A stretch of DNA of 37,939 nt, from assembly GCF_016019955.1 (NCBI RefSeq), contig NZ_JAECRZ010000020.1, positions 1 to 37,939 on the forward strand. Direction: 5' to 3'. Below the pieces are notes generated by a model that worked only from the letters and a program-made list of their open reading frames with translations, did not search any database and had not been told where the DNA came from. Position numbers and translations under genes: made by a program. Numbering within the stretch: position 1 is the first letter of the stretch; each line of letters starts with the position of its first letter. The DNA is from Thiosulfatihalobacter marinus. GTDB lineage: Bacteria; Pseudomonadota; Alphaproteobacteria; Rhodobacterales; Rhodobacteraceae. Shown here in pieces: positions 1 through 8,700 of the stretch.

Positions 1-53
1 GCGCACCCTTGGTAAGGGTGAGGTCGGGAGTTCAATCCTCCCCAGCAGCACCA
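1..53 (+). repeat. attL core: 53-bp direct repeat, 3' end of tRNA-Thr
   Basis: These 53 bases recur exactly at 37887-37939 in the same orientation. They form the 3' part of a tRNA gene, so this is the left attachment site of the prophage. Integration into a plus-strand tRNA gene should leave the phage-carried 3' end joined to the host 5' half here, so the functional tRNA would be completed by host sequence before position 1. The repeat may extend to the left, outside the window. Confidence 0.97.
1..53 (+). tRNA. tRNA-Thr(GGT), 3' portion only
   Basis: The anticodon arm reads CACCC-TTGGTAA-GGGTG, giving anticodon GGT (threonine, ACC codons). The T arm is GGGAG-TTCAATC-CTCCC and is followed by the 3' acceptor strand CAGCAGC, the discriminator base A and an encoded CCA. 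The 5' acceptor strand and most of the D arm are missing because the window begins inside the D stem. Confidence 0.93.
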
Positions 54-145
54 GAAATCCCTATATTTCAAAGGGGTTTAGCAAACATCCCAAATCGGAC
101 CCCGCAGAAACTTGCGAGAACATGCAGGGAACGTTCGATTCCCCC

Positions 146-163
146 CGTACAATTTGCGTACAA
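146..163 (+). promoter_or_regulatory. Putative integrase arm-type sites, left pair
   Basis: CGTACAA occurs at 146-152 and again at 157-163, an 11-bp step (about one helical turn) in the same orientation. The same pair with the same step occurs at 37813-37830, just inside the other end. Tyrosine integrases of the lambda type bind short arm sites on both sides of the core, which is what this arrangement suggests. The role is inferred. Confidence 0.65.
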
Positions 164-168
164 AACGC

Positions 169-203
169 AAAAAGCCCCGCCAGCCTTTCGACCAGCTGGG
201 CAC
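169..203 (-). terminator. Intrinsic terminator at end of late operon
   Basis: Read on the minus strand, CCAGC (199-195) and GCTGG (184-180) form a stem extended by flanking C and G runs. It is followed by GGGGC and a T run (173-169). It lies downstream of the last minus-strand late gene (ends at 525) and would stop late transcription before the host tRNA. Confidence 0.6.
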
Positions 204-269
204 GGCGCGACCAAGCAGGATTTGCGGTGGCGCGTTTTTGGGTACTGTGGAACACCCTTTCCTAGTTGA

Positions 270-521
270 TTAATCGCCGCTGTACCGCGCGGCAAGAGCC
301 TCGTCGGTGATGATAAGTGGGAGGCGCTGGCTGACCTGTATGCGCGCATCGAGGCCGCAGCGGATCACGCCAGCGCGATGCTGGAACCGGCCCTGATGGA
401 CCGCCGCGTCAAAAACAACGTGACTGCCGATAATGGTGAACACCCCTTGCCCCCTGGGGCCGATCTCGCAGCAGGAGCAATGGCGCTACTCATGGCAATC
501 AGGGATGCGGGGGATGATTAG
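270..521 (+). pseudogene. Start-less open frame, possible gene remnant
   Basis: A plus-strand frame is open from just after the TGA at 267-269 to the TAG at 519-521 (83 codons), with a coding-like composition rich in Ala, Asp and Leu. It has no ATG or GTG start in its first 36 codons, and the first ATG (378) has no ribosome binding site. This looks like the 3' remains of a gene that lost its start, perhaps through imprecise recombination near attP. A 47-residue ORF from 378 cannot be excluded. No family recognised. Positions 54-269 hold no gene. Confidence 0.35.
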
Positions 522-524
522 CGC

Positions 525-1082
525 CTAAGTCGGATCGTCAGGCGGGGCCAAAGGCTCCATGACCATCCAGTTTTCGCCAGCCGCCATGACACAGGCCAGC
601 CCGGACGCCCGCACGATGACCACGGTAAACGTGCCGCTCTCAGGAGATATCCAGACTTGCAGCAACGCCGGAACGCCGCCCTGAATGCGGGTCAGGCCCG
701 AGCCGGTGACACTCTCGCCATACTTGGCGCGGAGTGCCGCCGCCAGATCTGCGCTTGGGAGGCAGTTAGCCTGCGCCGACGCGCTTGACGCGGTGAGCGC
801 CCAGATCAAGGCCAGAGCAATGAGCCCGCCCGTCACCGGCCACCAGAAGCCGCGCCGGTCGAACCGGTCCAGCATCTTCCACTGGACGAACTCGCGCCCC
901 GCGTAGAACATTGGACCTACCACCACCGCCAGAACGTAGATCGCGGGCATAGCAAGAGCGCGAGACAATACAAGTGCCACGGCCAACGCCGCGACCGATA
1001 TCACCAGCGACACAAACATATGCGCCCATCCGTAATGCGGGAACAACCTTGCCAGCTTTCTTTCGATTCCATTGGGATACAT
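525..1082 (-). CDS. Membrane protein with C-terminal exported domain
   Basis: 185 residues from ATG 1082, which overlaps the Rz1 stop (TGATG). Three hydrophobic segments lie at roughly residues 20-45, 46-62 and 82-103. The third ends in an Ala-Ser-Ala-Gln stretch resembling a signal cleavage site and is followed by a domain of about 80 residues. That domain has two Cys, a KYGE motif, and a Gly-Thr-Phe-Thr stretch before a Leu-Ala-Cys; I associate it with small exported proteins found widely in Rhodobacterales. Its position as the last lysis-module gene suggests an envelope role in lysis or in the lysogen. No precise function recognised. The domain combination is unusual. Confidence 0.75.
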   Translation of the reverse strand: MYPNGIERKLARLFPHYGWAHMFVSLVISVAALAVALVLSRALAMPAIYVLAVVVGPMFYAGREFVQWKMLDRFDRRGFWWPVTGGLIALALIWALTASSASAQANCLPSADLAAALRAKYGESVTGSGLTRIQGGVPALLQVWISPESGTFTVVIVRASGLACVMAAGENWMVMEPLAPPDDPT

Positions 1083-1306
1083 CACCGTTCACCTACCTTC
1101 CGCCCACTCAAGGTCTCCACCTTGTCTGCACAGTCCAGAAGCGCGCGCCGATCACGCGACCAAAGGATCTCCACCTGACGATCCGACACACCACCCGCTG
1201 GAATTACCACTGGCTTGTTGCACGGGTCCGCGCTCTTAACGTATGGCGTTGAGGCGGCGCACCCGCCCAGGACCAAGACACCGCTCACAAACAACAGGGT
1301 CCGCAT
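1082..1306 (-). CDS. Rz1-like outer-membrane spanin (lipoprotein)
   Basis: 74 residues. A short signal sequence ends in a lipobox (LGGC, Cys16), so the mature protein should be lipidated at the outer membrane. ATG 1306 follows GGAGGA. The first 71 bp lie out of frame inside the Rz-like gene, the classic nested Rz/Rz1 arrangement. The C-terminal half has the Trp...Asp-Arg...Leu...Cys pattern of alphaproteobacterial phage o-spanins. With the i-spanin at 1236-1526 it should bridge the periplasm and disrupt the outer membrane in the last lysis step. Confidence 0.85.
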   Translation of the reverse strand: MRTLLFVSGVLVLGGCAASTPYVKSADPCNKPVVIPAGGVSDRQVEILWSRDRRALLDCADKVETLSGRKVGER

Positions 1307-1526
1307 AGGCTCGTTCCTCCAATTCTCGGGCCAGCTGGTCGCGCTCTTGCGCTATCTTGCGCCGGGCGTCGTCCAGCTTTTGCCCCGCCTCGATCTGGGC
1401 CAGCAGTTCGGCCCGCTTGTCATCCTCCGCAGCGGAATAGCCCATGCGATAGCCTTGCCACCCCGACAGCCCCGCCAGCGCAATGGCGGCGAGGATCGCC
1501 CATGGGAGTAGCTTTGCGGAAATCAC
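1236..1526 (-). CDS. Rz-like inner-membrane spanin
   Basis: 96 residues starting at GTG 1526, which overlaps the lysozyme stop as GTGA; upstream TTG 1544 is less likely. One N-terminal transmembrane segment (about residues 6-22) is followed by a charged helix (about 30-70) predicted to be coiled coil. The end carries the VCERCLGP...RRLNAIR sequence typical of i-spanins in alphaproteobacterial prophages. It is the inner-membrane partner of the overlapping Rz1-like lipoprotein. Confidence 0.85.
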   Translation of the reverse strand: MISAKLLPWAILAAIALAGLSGWQGYRMGYSAAEDDKRAELLAQIEAGQKLDDARRKIAQERDQLARELEERAYADPVVCERCLGPGRVRRLNAIR

Positions 1527-2290
1527 GACGCCCCCACCATGCAAAGTCGGTATTCATCCGCCCGACGCCGCACCAGCCCGCGCACAACGCGGCGCCCGGC
1601 CTTGTTCCACCAGGTCAGAGCGGTGCACCCCCCAGCAACGTCACCCGCATTCAGGCGGCGTGTGGCGGTGCTGCGCCCTGTCCCCCGGATGCCCACGTTA
1701 TAGGACAGAGAGACATAGGCCGCGTCCCTCTCTGGTGTCAGGCGGCGCGCCTTTGTCGACGATGTGAAATACTCATGCAGCCCGGCCCGGAAGTCATTGG
1801 CCAGCCGGTCTTGCAGCATGGCGCGACACTCCGCGTCGGTCGCCCGGTCGCCCAGATTCACCCCTTTGGTCTCGCCAAAGCAGATCGTCGGCACCCCCAC
1901 AATGTCGGCATAGGCACAGTGAATCGCGGGATCGTCCGCGCATCGGTGTTCACCTTCCCACTTGATGACCAGCGGCATGAGGACGCGCATGGTCTGACGC
2001 TCGGTCGTCTGCGCCAGCGCCGGGAGCGCGAAGAATGCCGTGGCAAGGATGATCAGGCCGACCACGGATCGACGCCGCCAGCGCCCCTCGCGGGTCTGGA
2101 TGATGAAGCGCCCGATCAGGCCAAGAATGATCGTCAGGAGGGCCAGCACCGACCAGACCTTCGGATTGGTGTCGATCCCGGTCCAGACGTAGATCACATC
2201 CGGCGCCACGATGATTGCGGCGAGCGCATAGAACGCCCAGACAGTGTAGGAAAGCAGCAGGTTGCGGCGCCAGTTTTCAGTCAGTTTCAT
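1523..2290 (-). CDS. GH24 lysozyme (endolysin) with three N-terminal membrane segments
   Basis: 255 residues. The C-terminal domain (about 100-255) is a T4/P22-type lysozyme that cleaves peptidoglycan glycan strands. The likely catalytic residues are Glu112 (KWEGEH), Asp129 and Thr135 (ADIVGVPT), with the D-x5-T spacing of the family. A Cys pair (117, 125) lies in a small insert between Glu and Asp. The first 95 residues hold three hydrophobic segments (about 11-36, 46-64, 75-93), unlike soluble lysozymes; the third ends in ALAQ like a signal peptide. The protein may be membrane-tethered or exported without a large holin. An internal start at Met101 would give a soluble enzyme, but I see no good ribosome site there. 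Confidence 0.9.
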   Translation of the reverse strand: MKLTENWRRNLLLSYTVWAFYALAAIIVAPDVIYVWTGIDTNPKVWSVLALLTIILGLIGRFIIQTREGRWRRRSVVGLIILATAFFALPALAQTTERQTMRVLMPLVIKWEGEHRCADDPAIHCAYADIVGVPTICFGETKGVNLGDRATDAECRAMLQDRLANDFRAGLHEYFTSSTKARRLTPERDAAYVSLSYNVGIRGTGRSTATRRLNAGDVAGGCTALTWWNKAGRRVVRGLVRRRADEYRLCMVGAS

Positions 2291-2343
2291 TGTTCAACCT
2301 TTCATGGTTTGAGGACATCTTCGCGGTGCGAGGGCCTGAATCT

Positions 2344-2817
2344 TCACTTCAATCGGAAAGTGTTTGACGTGACGCACCGCGGGCCGAACTCGATCCCTTT
2401 CCAGAGCGCCGAGTGGCACGTGTTGATGTAGAAAACGCCGTTCGTCATGCCGCGCCCCACACAGCGCTCATAGTCGGCTTTCGATCCCAGCCACCACCAG
2501 AGCGGCTTGACCAGTGGATTGATGCCTGACGCCTCGGACTCGTAGGGCGACCACTTTTTGGCAGGCTCAGCGACACAGATCCGCTCATGTGCGGCGGTTC
2601 GCACCGTCACCTGATATGTGCCTTGGAAATCCTGCCGGATGATCCGGTCGGCCGTGACCACAGGTTCCCCGTCGATCACTTCGACTTCAACGGATCGCAG
2701 GTCGATGAAAAGCCAAGGCATGACAATCTGTGGAAGCGTGACATAGGCGGCAAAGGCCAGCATTAGCCACGTCGCAAGATTGTTGTGGCGCATCAGCGCC
2801 CGGCGGGTGTGGGTCAT
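2344..2817 (-). CDS. Single-pass membrane protein of the lysis module
   Basis: 157 residues. One transmembrane segment (about 13-38) is followed by a predicted periplasmic domain with five Cys and a WWWLGSK stretch. ATG 2817 overlaps the holin stop by ATGA, so the two are translationally coupled. It lies between holin and endolysin, which suggests a role in lysis control or superinfection exclusion. No family recognised. Confidence 0.7.
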   Translation of the reverse strand: MTHTRRALMRHNNLATWLMLAFAAYVTLPQIVMPWLFIDLRSVEVEVIDGEPVVTADRIIRQDFQGTYQVTVRTAAHERICVAEPAKKWSPYESEASGINPLVKPLWWWLGSKADYERCVGRGMTNGVFYINTCHSALWKGIEFGPRCVTSNTFRLK

Positions 2818-3098
2818 TTTTTCAGCCTCCCCTTGAGGATGTCGAAGATTAGCGCGCGGTCGCTCACGAAGGCCGTGGCAATATCAAGAATGGGATAGGC
2901 AAGGGTCGCGATGATCACGCCGACGATCGCTTCGGACCAGCCGACCATTGCGGCGACATCTTCGGAAAGCGAATAGGCCAAGACATAGCTCACACCAGCC
3001 ATGATTGTGCGCTGGATGATCGTATGATCCTTCGCGCGATTGAGCACATAGGCGGTGGCGGCACCGATGGCCAAGTAGAACTCGATTGGTTTTGACAT
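2814..3098 (-). CDS. Putative holin
   Basis: 94 residues with about three hydrophobic helices (5-22, 32-50, 57-78) and a basic C-terminus (KGRLKK), the size and profile of a class I holin. It is the first gene of the lysis module, upstream of the membrane protein and lysozyme. It should form the inner-membrane lesion that times lysis. The call rests on topology and position, since holins share little sequence. Confidence 0.7.
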   Translation of the reverse strand: MSKPIEFYLAIGAATAYVLNRAKDHTIIQRTIMAGVSYVLAYSLSEDVAAMVGWSEAIVGVIIATLAYPILDIATAFVSDRALIFDILKGRLKK

Positions 3099-3128
3099 GT
3101 CAGCTTTCCGTCTGCTTGTCGGGGATTT

Positions 3129-3178
3129 GGGCCTGTCCCGCCGCCCGACTCGGGGATGCTCAGGCCCAGAAGCGGGCC
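3129..3178 (-). promoter_or_regulatory. Two mutually exclusive hairpins in the fibre-holin gap
   Basis: In the 114-bp gap, CAGGCCC (161-167 in the 3100s) can pair either with GGGCCTG (3129-3135) or, through GGCCC, with GGGCC (3174-3178). The two stems share bases and cannot form together. There is no T run, so this is not a standard terminator. It may delay or tune holin expression. Confidence 0.4.
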
Positions 3179-3212
3179 GTTTTGCTTGTGCTCTTTCGAT
3201 TGGGGGTGCCGA

Positions 3213-4808
3213 TCAGCGGACGAGCCATTCCTCGACGTCCGCGCTCACGTCGCGCATTTTGATCCAGCGAGGGTCGACCGGCTGGCCTTTGCGCAGCCGC
3301 AGCTTGCCCATGAGACCGACCGTGGACCATTCAGGCCGCTCGGCGCGCGGCACATAGGGCATGTCGGGATCATAGGCCGGGTCGATCATGCGGCGCTGAA
3401 GCGTCTTGCGGGTCGCATCCTTGGGCGGTGTCAGGCCCTCGGGGATTTCGTCCTCGGGATAGCTGTGCGGGAGGTCGCGAGACGTCTTTTCCCCGTCCAC
3501 CTCTTCCGTGACCTCTTCGATCCATTCGATCACGTCACAGTCTTCAAGGATGTGCTCGCCGTAATCGTCGCGCAAAAATTTGCCTTTCCAGCGATCGATA
3601 TCACCATCGCCAATCACACTGGGATTTGCACTGATCACGCCAATCGGTGTTTCGCCAGATTTCGCCGGGCGAATCTTGTCACCGTCCAGCACCACCGAAA
3701 GCCCGCGCCGATCTTCGGCGCCCGGGTTGCCATCGGCCCATTCGAAATACTCGGCATAGTCGGCGCCACCGCCAGTCCACGAGCCGTCGCATGTGCCATT
3801 GCCGTTGCCCGAAAGCTTAAATTCGAGATCGCCACCGGAGCTGTAGGCGGTCAAAAAGTTGAAGGCCGACGATGCGGCGGTAGAGCAACTGAGGGCAGTC
3901 ACAGCGTTGGTGAAAGAGGCGCTGGACGCCAGACCCTTGATACCAGGACTCCCCGAAGCGGGCTGCCTGACGTCAAACCGCCCAGTCGGTGATGTCTGCC
4001 CAATACCGACATCGCCATTCATGTCGAAAATGACATCCTCGATCGTGCCCTGGAAGGTCCAGGTGGATCGCCCCCCGACCCCGTCGAAGCCATCCGCGAC
4101 GAGCTGGCCTGCGTTGTTGCCGCCACTGTCACGCGCGCGCAGCATGCCCTTGATCGCATCTGCCGGGCTGTCCGAATAAATGCCACCGTCAAAAACAGTA
4201 GTTGTTTCGAAAGTCGCAAACGCCTCAAAAGTCGCAGCGCCAGACACTCCAAAGGTGCCAGCAACATAGAGCTTTCGCGTGGGGGTGTCAGTGCCAATGC
4301 CCAAATTCCCAGAGGAGTCGGTCAAGGGGACCGACAGCCAGTCGTTCCACCCTAACGCCGTGGCCACCCGCACTTTCATTTCCTGCACATTGGCCGTGTA
4401 TTTCATGGCGATCTGCCAAAGAAAATCGTCATTGTCGCCATTGACCGACGACCCTGCTAGAAGCGCCAGAGCCCCGTTATAGGACGAGAACGGGTTAGTG
4501 CCGGGGGTGGCACTGGCATGGCCACCGCCATAGGCCGTGTAAAACCCGCTCGTCGTGTGTGTGTCGAAACTGGAGATCACCGGCCCGGCGTCTTCTCCGA
4601 GGCCAAAGGCCCCGACAGTCAGAACGCGGCCAGAGGTGGTATCGACAGCGTCAGATTGAACCGAAAAATAGTCGTTCGCGTCCATGTTTTCGATCTGGGT
4701 GATGAAACTCCCGGTCAGCCACGTGAACAGCGACAGCGCGCGGTCATTGAAGGTCGCCGGGTCGTTGATGCTCGGAAGAGTCGGTGCGCCCGTGATAGTC
4801 ACGCCCAT
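3213..4808 (-). CDS. Tail fibre with C-terminal Peptidase_G2-type autoproteolytic chaperone
   Basis: 531 residues. The N-terminal part (1-170) probably attaches to the tail. The middle (about 170-345) has fibre-like repeats such as LGIGTDTPTRKLYV and GIGQTSPTGRFDV. The C-terminal part, from the DYAEYFEWADGN motif at about 347, matches the intramolecular chaperone/Peptidase_G2 type known from the phi29 gp12 appendage: D-R-R-G-L-S-V-V-L-D, then PIGVIS, then the GKFLRDDYGE region. Such domains help trimer folding and then cut themselves off. ATG 4808 overlaps the upstream stop (TAATG). This is the likely receptor-binding protein. Confidence 0.85.
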   Translation of the reverse strand: MGVTITGAPTLPSINDPATFNDRALSLFTWLTGSFITQIENMDANDYFSVQSDAVDTTSGRVLTVGAFGLGEDAGPVISSFDTHTTSGFYTAYGGGHASATPGTNPFSSYNGALALLAGSSVNGDNDDFLWQIAMKYTANVQEMKVRVATALGWNDWLSVPLTDSSGNLGIGTDTPTRKLYVAGTFGVSGAATFEAFATFETTTVFDGGIYSDSPADAIKGMLRARDSGGNNAGQLVADGFDGVGGRSTWTFQGTIEDVIFDMNGDVGIGQTSPTGRFDVRQPASGSPGIKGLASSASFTNAVTALSCSTAASSAFNFLTAYSSGGDLEFKLSGNGNGTCDGSWTGGGADYAEYFEWADGNPGAEDRRGLSVVLDGDKIRPAKSGETPIGVISANPSVIGDGDIDRWKGKFLRDDYGEHILEDCDVIEWIEEVTEEVDGEKTSRDLPHSYPEDEIPEGLTPPKDATRKTLQRRMIDPAYDPDMPYVPRAERPEWSTVGLMGKLRLRKGQPVDPRWIKMRDVSADVEEWLVR

Positions 4809-5719
4809 TAGATCAGTCCTTTGATTTCGAGGGTTGCAATGGAAACACCGCCTGCTGAGAGCGGAATTTCAAAGTCGTCGTAGTAGCCGAACACGGTGGC
4901 CCCCATCTGGGTCAGGTCTTCGTCTGCGAAGTACACTGCCGGAGTCGCGCGCAAGGAAGTCAGCACCCGCTTGACGCGCCTCACGTCATCGGTCGGAAGC
5001 GAAAATTGAAAGCTCGTCTTGTCGGCAAAGCCGCGCTCGACAATCGAGAGGATGCCAAAATCGTTTTGCTCCTTAATGGAGAAATCCGTGATCCCGACCG
5101 AGGTTCCATCGAGCGTCTTGCCGATCTCGATGACCCGGCCAAGCGCGATCAGGCCCACTTTGGCTGTGCCGGTCCCATCCCCCACTGTGATGTCGATCTG
5201 ATACCCGGCATATGCGGGGATGCCGACGAATTGCGCCTCGGTGTCGTAGTCGGTCAAGTCGGTGGTGAAGAACGTGAACCAGTCGACGATCTCTCCGGTA
5301 TCCACTAGGCTTGTGGTGGTGTCGAAAATCTCGTTGGCCGGGCTTTCCGTGTCAAAGACCTGCACCCGCACCTCAGACGCATCCAGCCCGAAGAACGCGA
5401 TCCCCGTTACCAAGCTTGCCGGCGAGATCGAATAGGTGATCGAGCCGGATTTTGACACCTGATCCGAGATCGTAGAGTCAAACGCTTTCCATCGGTTTGT
5501 TGAGCTGATCTCGGTCCAGTTCGACCCATCGTCGGTGGTCGGATCATTCCCGAGATTGGACGAAACCGCCGACTGGTAGACCTTGTGCGAACTGGTCGAG
5601 ATCACGTAATCGCCGGTGGCGTAGGTCGTGGACACATCCCATTCGTCATAATCCGTTTCCGGCACGTTTGAGGAAGTCAGGATCGCGTCAGTCATCGTGA
5701 TGGGTGAAATGATCTTCAT
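4808..5719 (-). CDS. Tail-tip protein with carbohydrate-binding-like segment
   Basis: 303 residues. The start is ATG 5719, which overlaps the tape-measure stop as ATGA and is preceded by GGAG. Residues about 25-75 have the aromatic pattern of small chitin/cellulose-binding (CBM5/12-like) modules (YDEWDVSTTY, GDYVI, NWTEI). The rest is beta-rich. It sits directly after the tape measure, where distal-tail or hub proteins are usual, so it is probably structural in the tail tip. Exact role not recognised. Confidence 0.75.
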   Translation of the reverse strand: MKIISPITMTDAILTSSNVPETDYDEWDVSTTYATGDYVISTSSHKVYQSAVSSNLGNDPTTDDGSNWTEISSTNRWKAFDSTISDQVSKSGSITYSISPASLVTGIAFFGLDASEVRVQVFDTESPANEIFDTTTSLVDTGEIVDWFTFFTTDLTDYDTEAQFVGIPAYAGYQIDITVGDGTGTAKVGLIALGRVIEIGKTLDGTSVGITDFSIKEQNDFGILSIVERGFADKTSFQFSLPTDDVRRVKRVLTSLRATPAVYFADEDLTQMGATVFGYYDDFEIPLSAGGVSIATLEIKGLI

Positions 5720-8700
5720 GTCTGCTCCTGCGGCAATCCGATGACATCCCACTTGTCGAGGATGTCAGCAGTTTTCTTCTGGTGCCGGTCACTGCGCAGC
5801 CCGAGCTGGCGTTGCTCCTGTCGCATCAGCCGGATTTCCGTGAGGAGTTCGCGCAATTCGCCCGAGGACAGCATGTCGCGCGTCTGAGGCGCACTGTAGA
5901 CGCGGGCCGGGGGCATATAGGCCAGCTCGGGCCCACGCTCGCCCACCATCGCCCAGCCACCGCCGTGGACGCCGCCAGAGGCAAAGGCCGGGATCGTCCC
6001 AAGCACCACCCCGTCGATCAGCTCACGCATCCGATTGATGCCGACTTGATGGAAAGTCTTGCCAAGCGGCCCGGTCACGTCGCGAAGCCACGGCTTGTCG
6101 GGATTGACGACCACCTTGAAGTCGGATCGCGTGTATTGCGAACCGGAGTCGGGGGCGAGACCATCCATGAAGCGCTGCGCCGCCACGCCTGTCGGGTCGT
6201 AATAGAAGCGCTCAAGCGCATCAAATTGGCTGCGCTGCGCCACGTCCCACATCACATTGCCGATGTCCCGGTTTTGCGTGTCGATCCCCATGAGGTTCGC
6301 AAGCGCGAGGATCTGGCCATCGTTGGCGAAGGACATGCCGCGGTTGTTCGTCTGAAGGCCCGCGATGATGCTGTCGATCTGCGCCTGCTTGGTGCTGTCC
6401 TGAATGCTGGCCAGCGCGGACTCGTGATCCTGCACCGCCTGCACCAGTTCAGACAGGCTCCCGGTCAGTTCCGTGGTCAGATCAGACAAAGGCGACGTGA
6501 TCCCGTCATCCAGCACATCCCCAAACCAGTTGGTGAAATCCTTGCTCGGATCAAAGGACACCGCGCCGCCGAGCATGACCGTGCCGGCCACGGCCCCCGT
6601 TACCATGCTCAGAAGCGTCTGCTCTTTCTTGGAAAGGCCCGATATGTCGACAATGCCTTCGATGATCTTCTGGACCGTGCTGGTCTTCGCGGCCAGTTGC
6701 GCAAGGAACGTGCTGCCAAGACCAGACAGCCCGCCGACATCAACCGCGCCCTTGATCGCGCGGGTGATCGACCCGCTTCCGACAAACAGTTGCGAAAGGT
6801 AGGATTTCCCGAACGCCCCAATCTTGTCGAGCCAGGTCTCCCCCTTCACAGCGCGGATGACAGAGCCATTGCCCTCGATCAGTTGCGCGAGATAGTTGCT
6901 TCCCTTGGCGCCGATCTTGTCAAGCCACGTCGCGCCTTTCACGGCGCGCAGAACCGAACCGTCTCCGGTGAAAAGCTGCCCGAGGTAGGACTTTCCGGCG
7001 CCACCAATCTTGTCGAGCCACGTGGCCCCTTTGATTGCGCGTGTGACCGACCCGCCACCGGCTGTCAGCTGGGCAAAATACGCATTGCCGCGTTGCCCGA
7101 TATGATCCAGCCACATGCCGCCCCGAATTGCCCGCGTGGTCGGCCCGTCACCCAGATACAGCTGGCCGAGATAATCCACACCGCGCGGCCCGATCTTGTC
7201 GAGCCACATCTGACCGCGCACGGCCCGCGTCACGGCCCCATTTCCGGCTTCGAGCTGGCCCAGATAGCCTTGACCATTGCGGCCGATCTTCGACATGCCC
7301 CACATCTCGGCAATCACCGCCCGCGTCACCGCGCCGCTTCCAACCGCAAGCTGATCCAGTAGAAGGACATCGAGCGATGTCACCGACATCGGGTTGACCG
7401 CGAGATTCAGGGTTTGCAGGATCTCGCGCCCGTCATGCATGAGCGTCCAGCGCTCTTCTTGGGTCAGGTCGTCACCAAAGACAAAGCTGATCGTGATCGC
7501 GCGGATCGCCGCCGTGTTGGCGTCCAGCAAGAGCGATTGAATCGGGGCTGGAATGTCCTGGCTCAGAGTCGCCAGCACGTTCACCGCGTATTCCCCTTGC
7601 TGTTCGAGCAGCACACGACGCTGATCGTCGGTCAATTTGTTGCTGAATGCGGCCTCGATCATTGCGGCATAGGAGCTGCCATCGGTGAAGACGATCTGGC
7701 GCACCTGATCCGACGCATCCAGTGCCGCGCGCACACTCACGGCATATGTCCCGGCGTTCTGCAAGGCGAGGTGAATGGCCTCTTGCTCTGCATCGCTCGA
7801 CAGCGCGACATTGACCACTCGGGCAAGCTCGCTGTTGCCAGCAAGAGCCAGCCGCATTTCATCCTGACTCAGATCGTTGTTGATCACTGCGTTGACCGTG
7901 CGCGTGATCGACCCCGAGGACATCAGCGCAAGCCGCGCGGTGTCCTCTTCAAGCTCGTCGCCCAAGGCAAAGTCGATGGTGGTCAAGTGTCGGGACGCCT
8001 GCGAGACAGCCAGCCAGCGCAGATCGGGTGTCAGATCGTCGGCGTGGACCGCAAAGTCGATGGTGCTCTGAATCCCTGTGGTTGCAGCTGCCATGAGATC
8101 GCGCACATCTTCCGGCACGTCCGCAGTCGGGATCAGGTCCACCGTCACCTGCAAGCGCTCTTTCAGGAAGTCGTAGGAGAACATCTCCGCTTCCTTGATG
8201 GCGACTTGCAGCGACTCGAGGGATTGCACGAAGCCTTCGAGATCGTCGGGGTCGATTTCCTCCACCGATTGCAGATAGTCGTTGAGATTGTTCAGGACGC
8301 CGAGCTGCTGTTCGGCCAGCGTGACAATCGCGTCTTGCGAGGCGCCTTCAAGTTCGCTGATCCCGGTCAGGAACTTGGCCTGCGCGCGGATTTGCCCTTC
8401 GGCGCGCTTGTAGTCCGCATACGATCCGGCGGTATTGCGCACAGCATCAAGATAGTCCTGAGCCGCCCCACCAAAGCTGCGCGCCGCGTCGACATCACCA
8501 CCCAACGCCGCTTGGTACAGGCTTTGCGTCAGATTCCGGTTTGCCGAAACCTGTTGCGCCGGGGTGAGGGTCGAGCCACGCGCATTGATCAGCGTCATGA
8601 TCAGGTCGCGCAAGTTATCCGCTGCGGCATACCACGCCTGCGCCGCCCGGTCGGACGCACTGATCAGGCTGTTGGTCTCGCTGATCATCTGCTGAACCAA

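Noticed and set aside
6613..8121. Regular repeats that could be taken for a CRISPR array
   Set aside because: The units are 75-96 bp coding repeats with conserved residues and no unrelated spacers.
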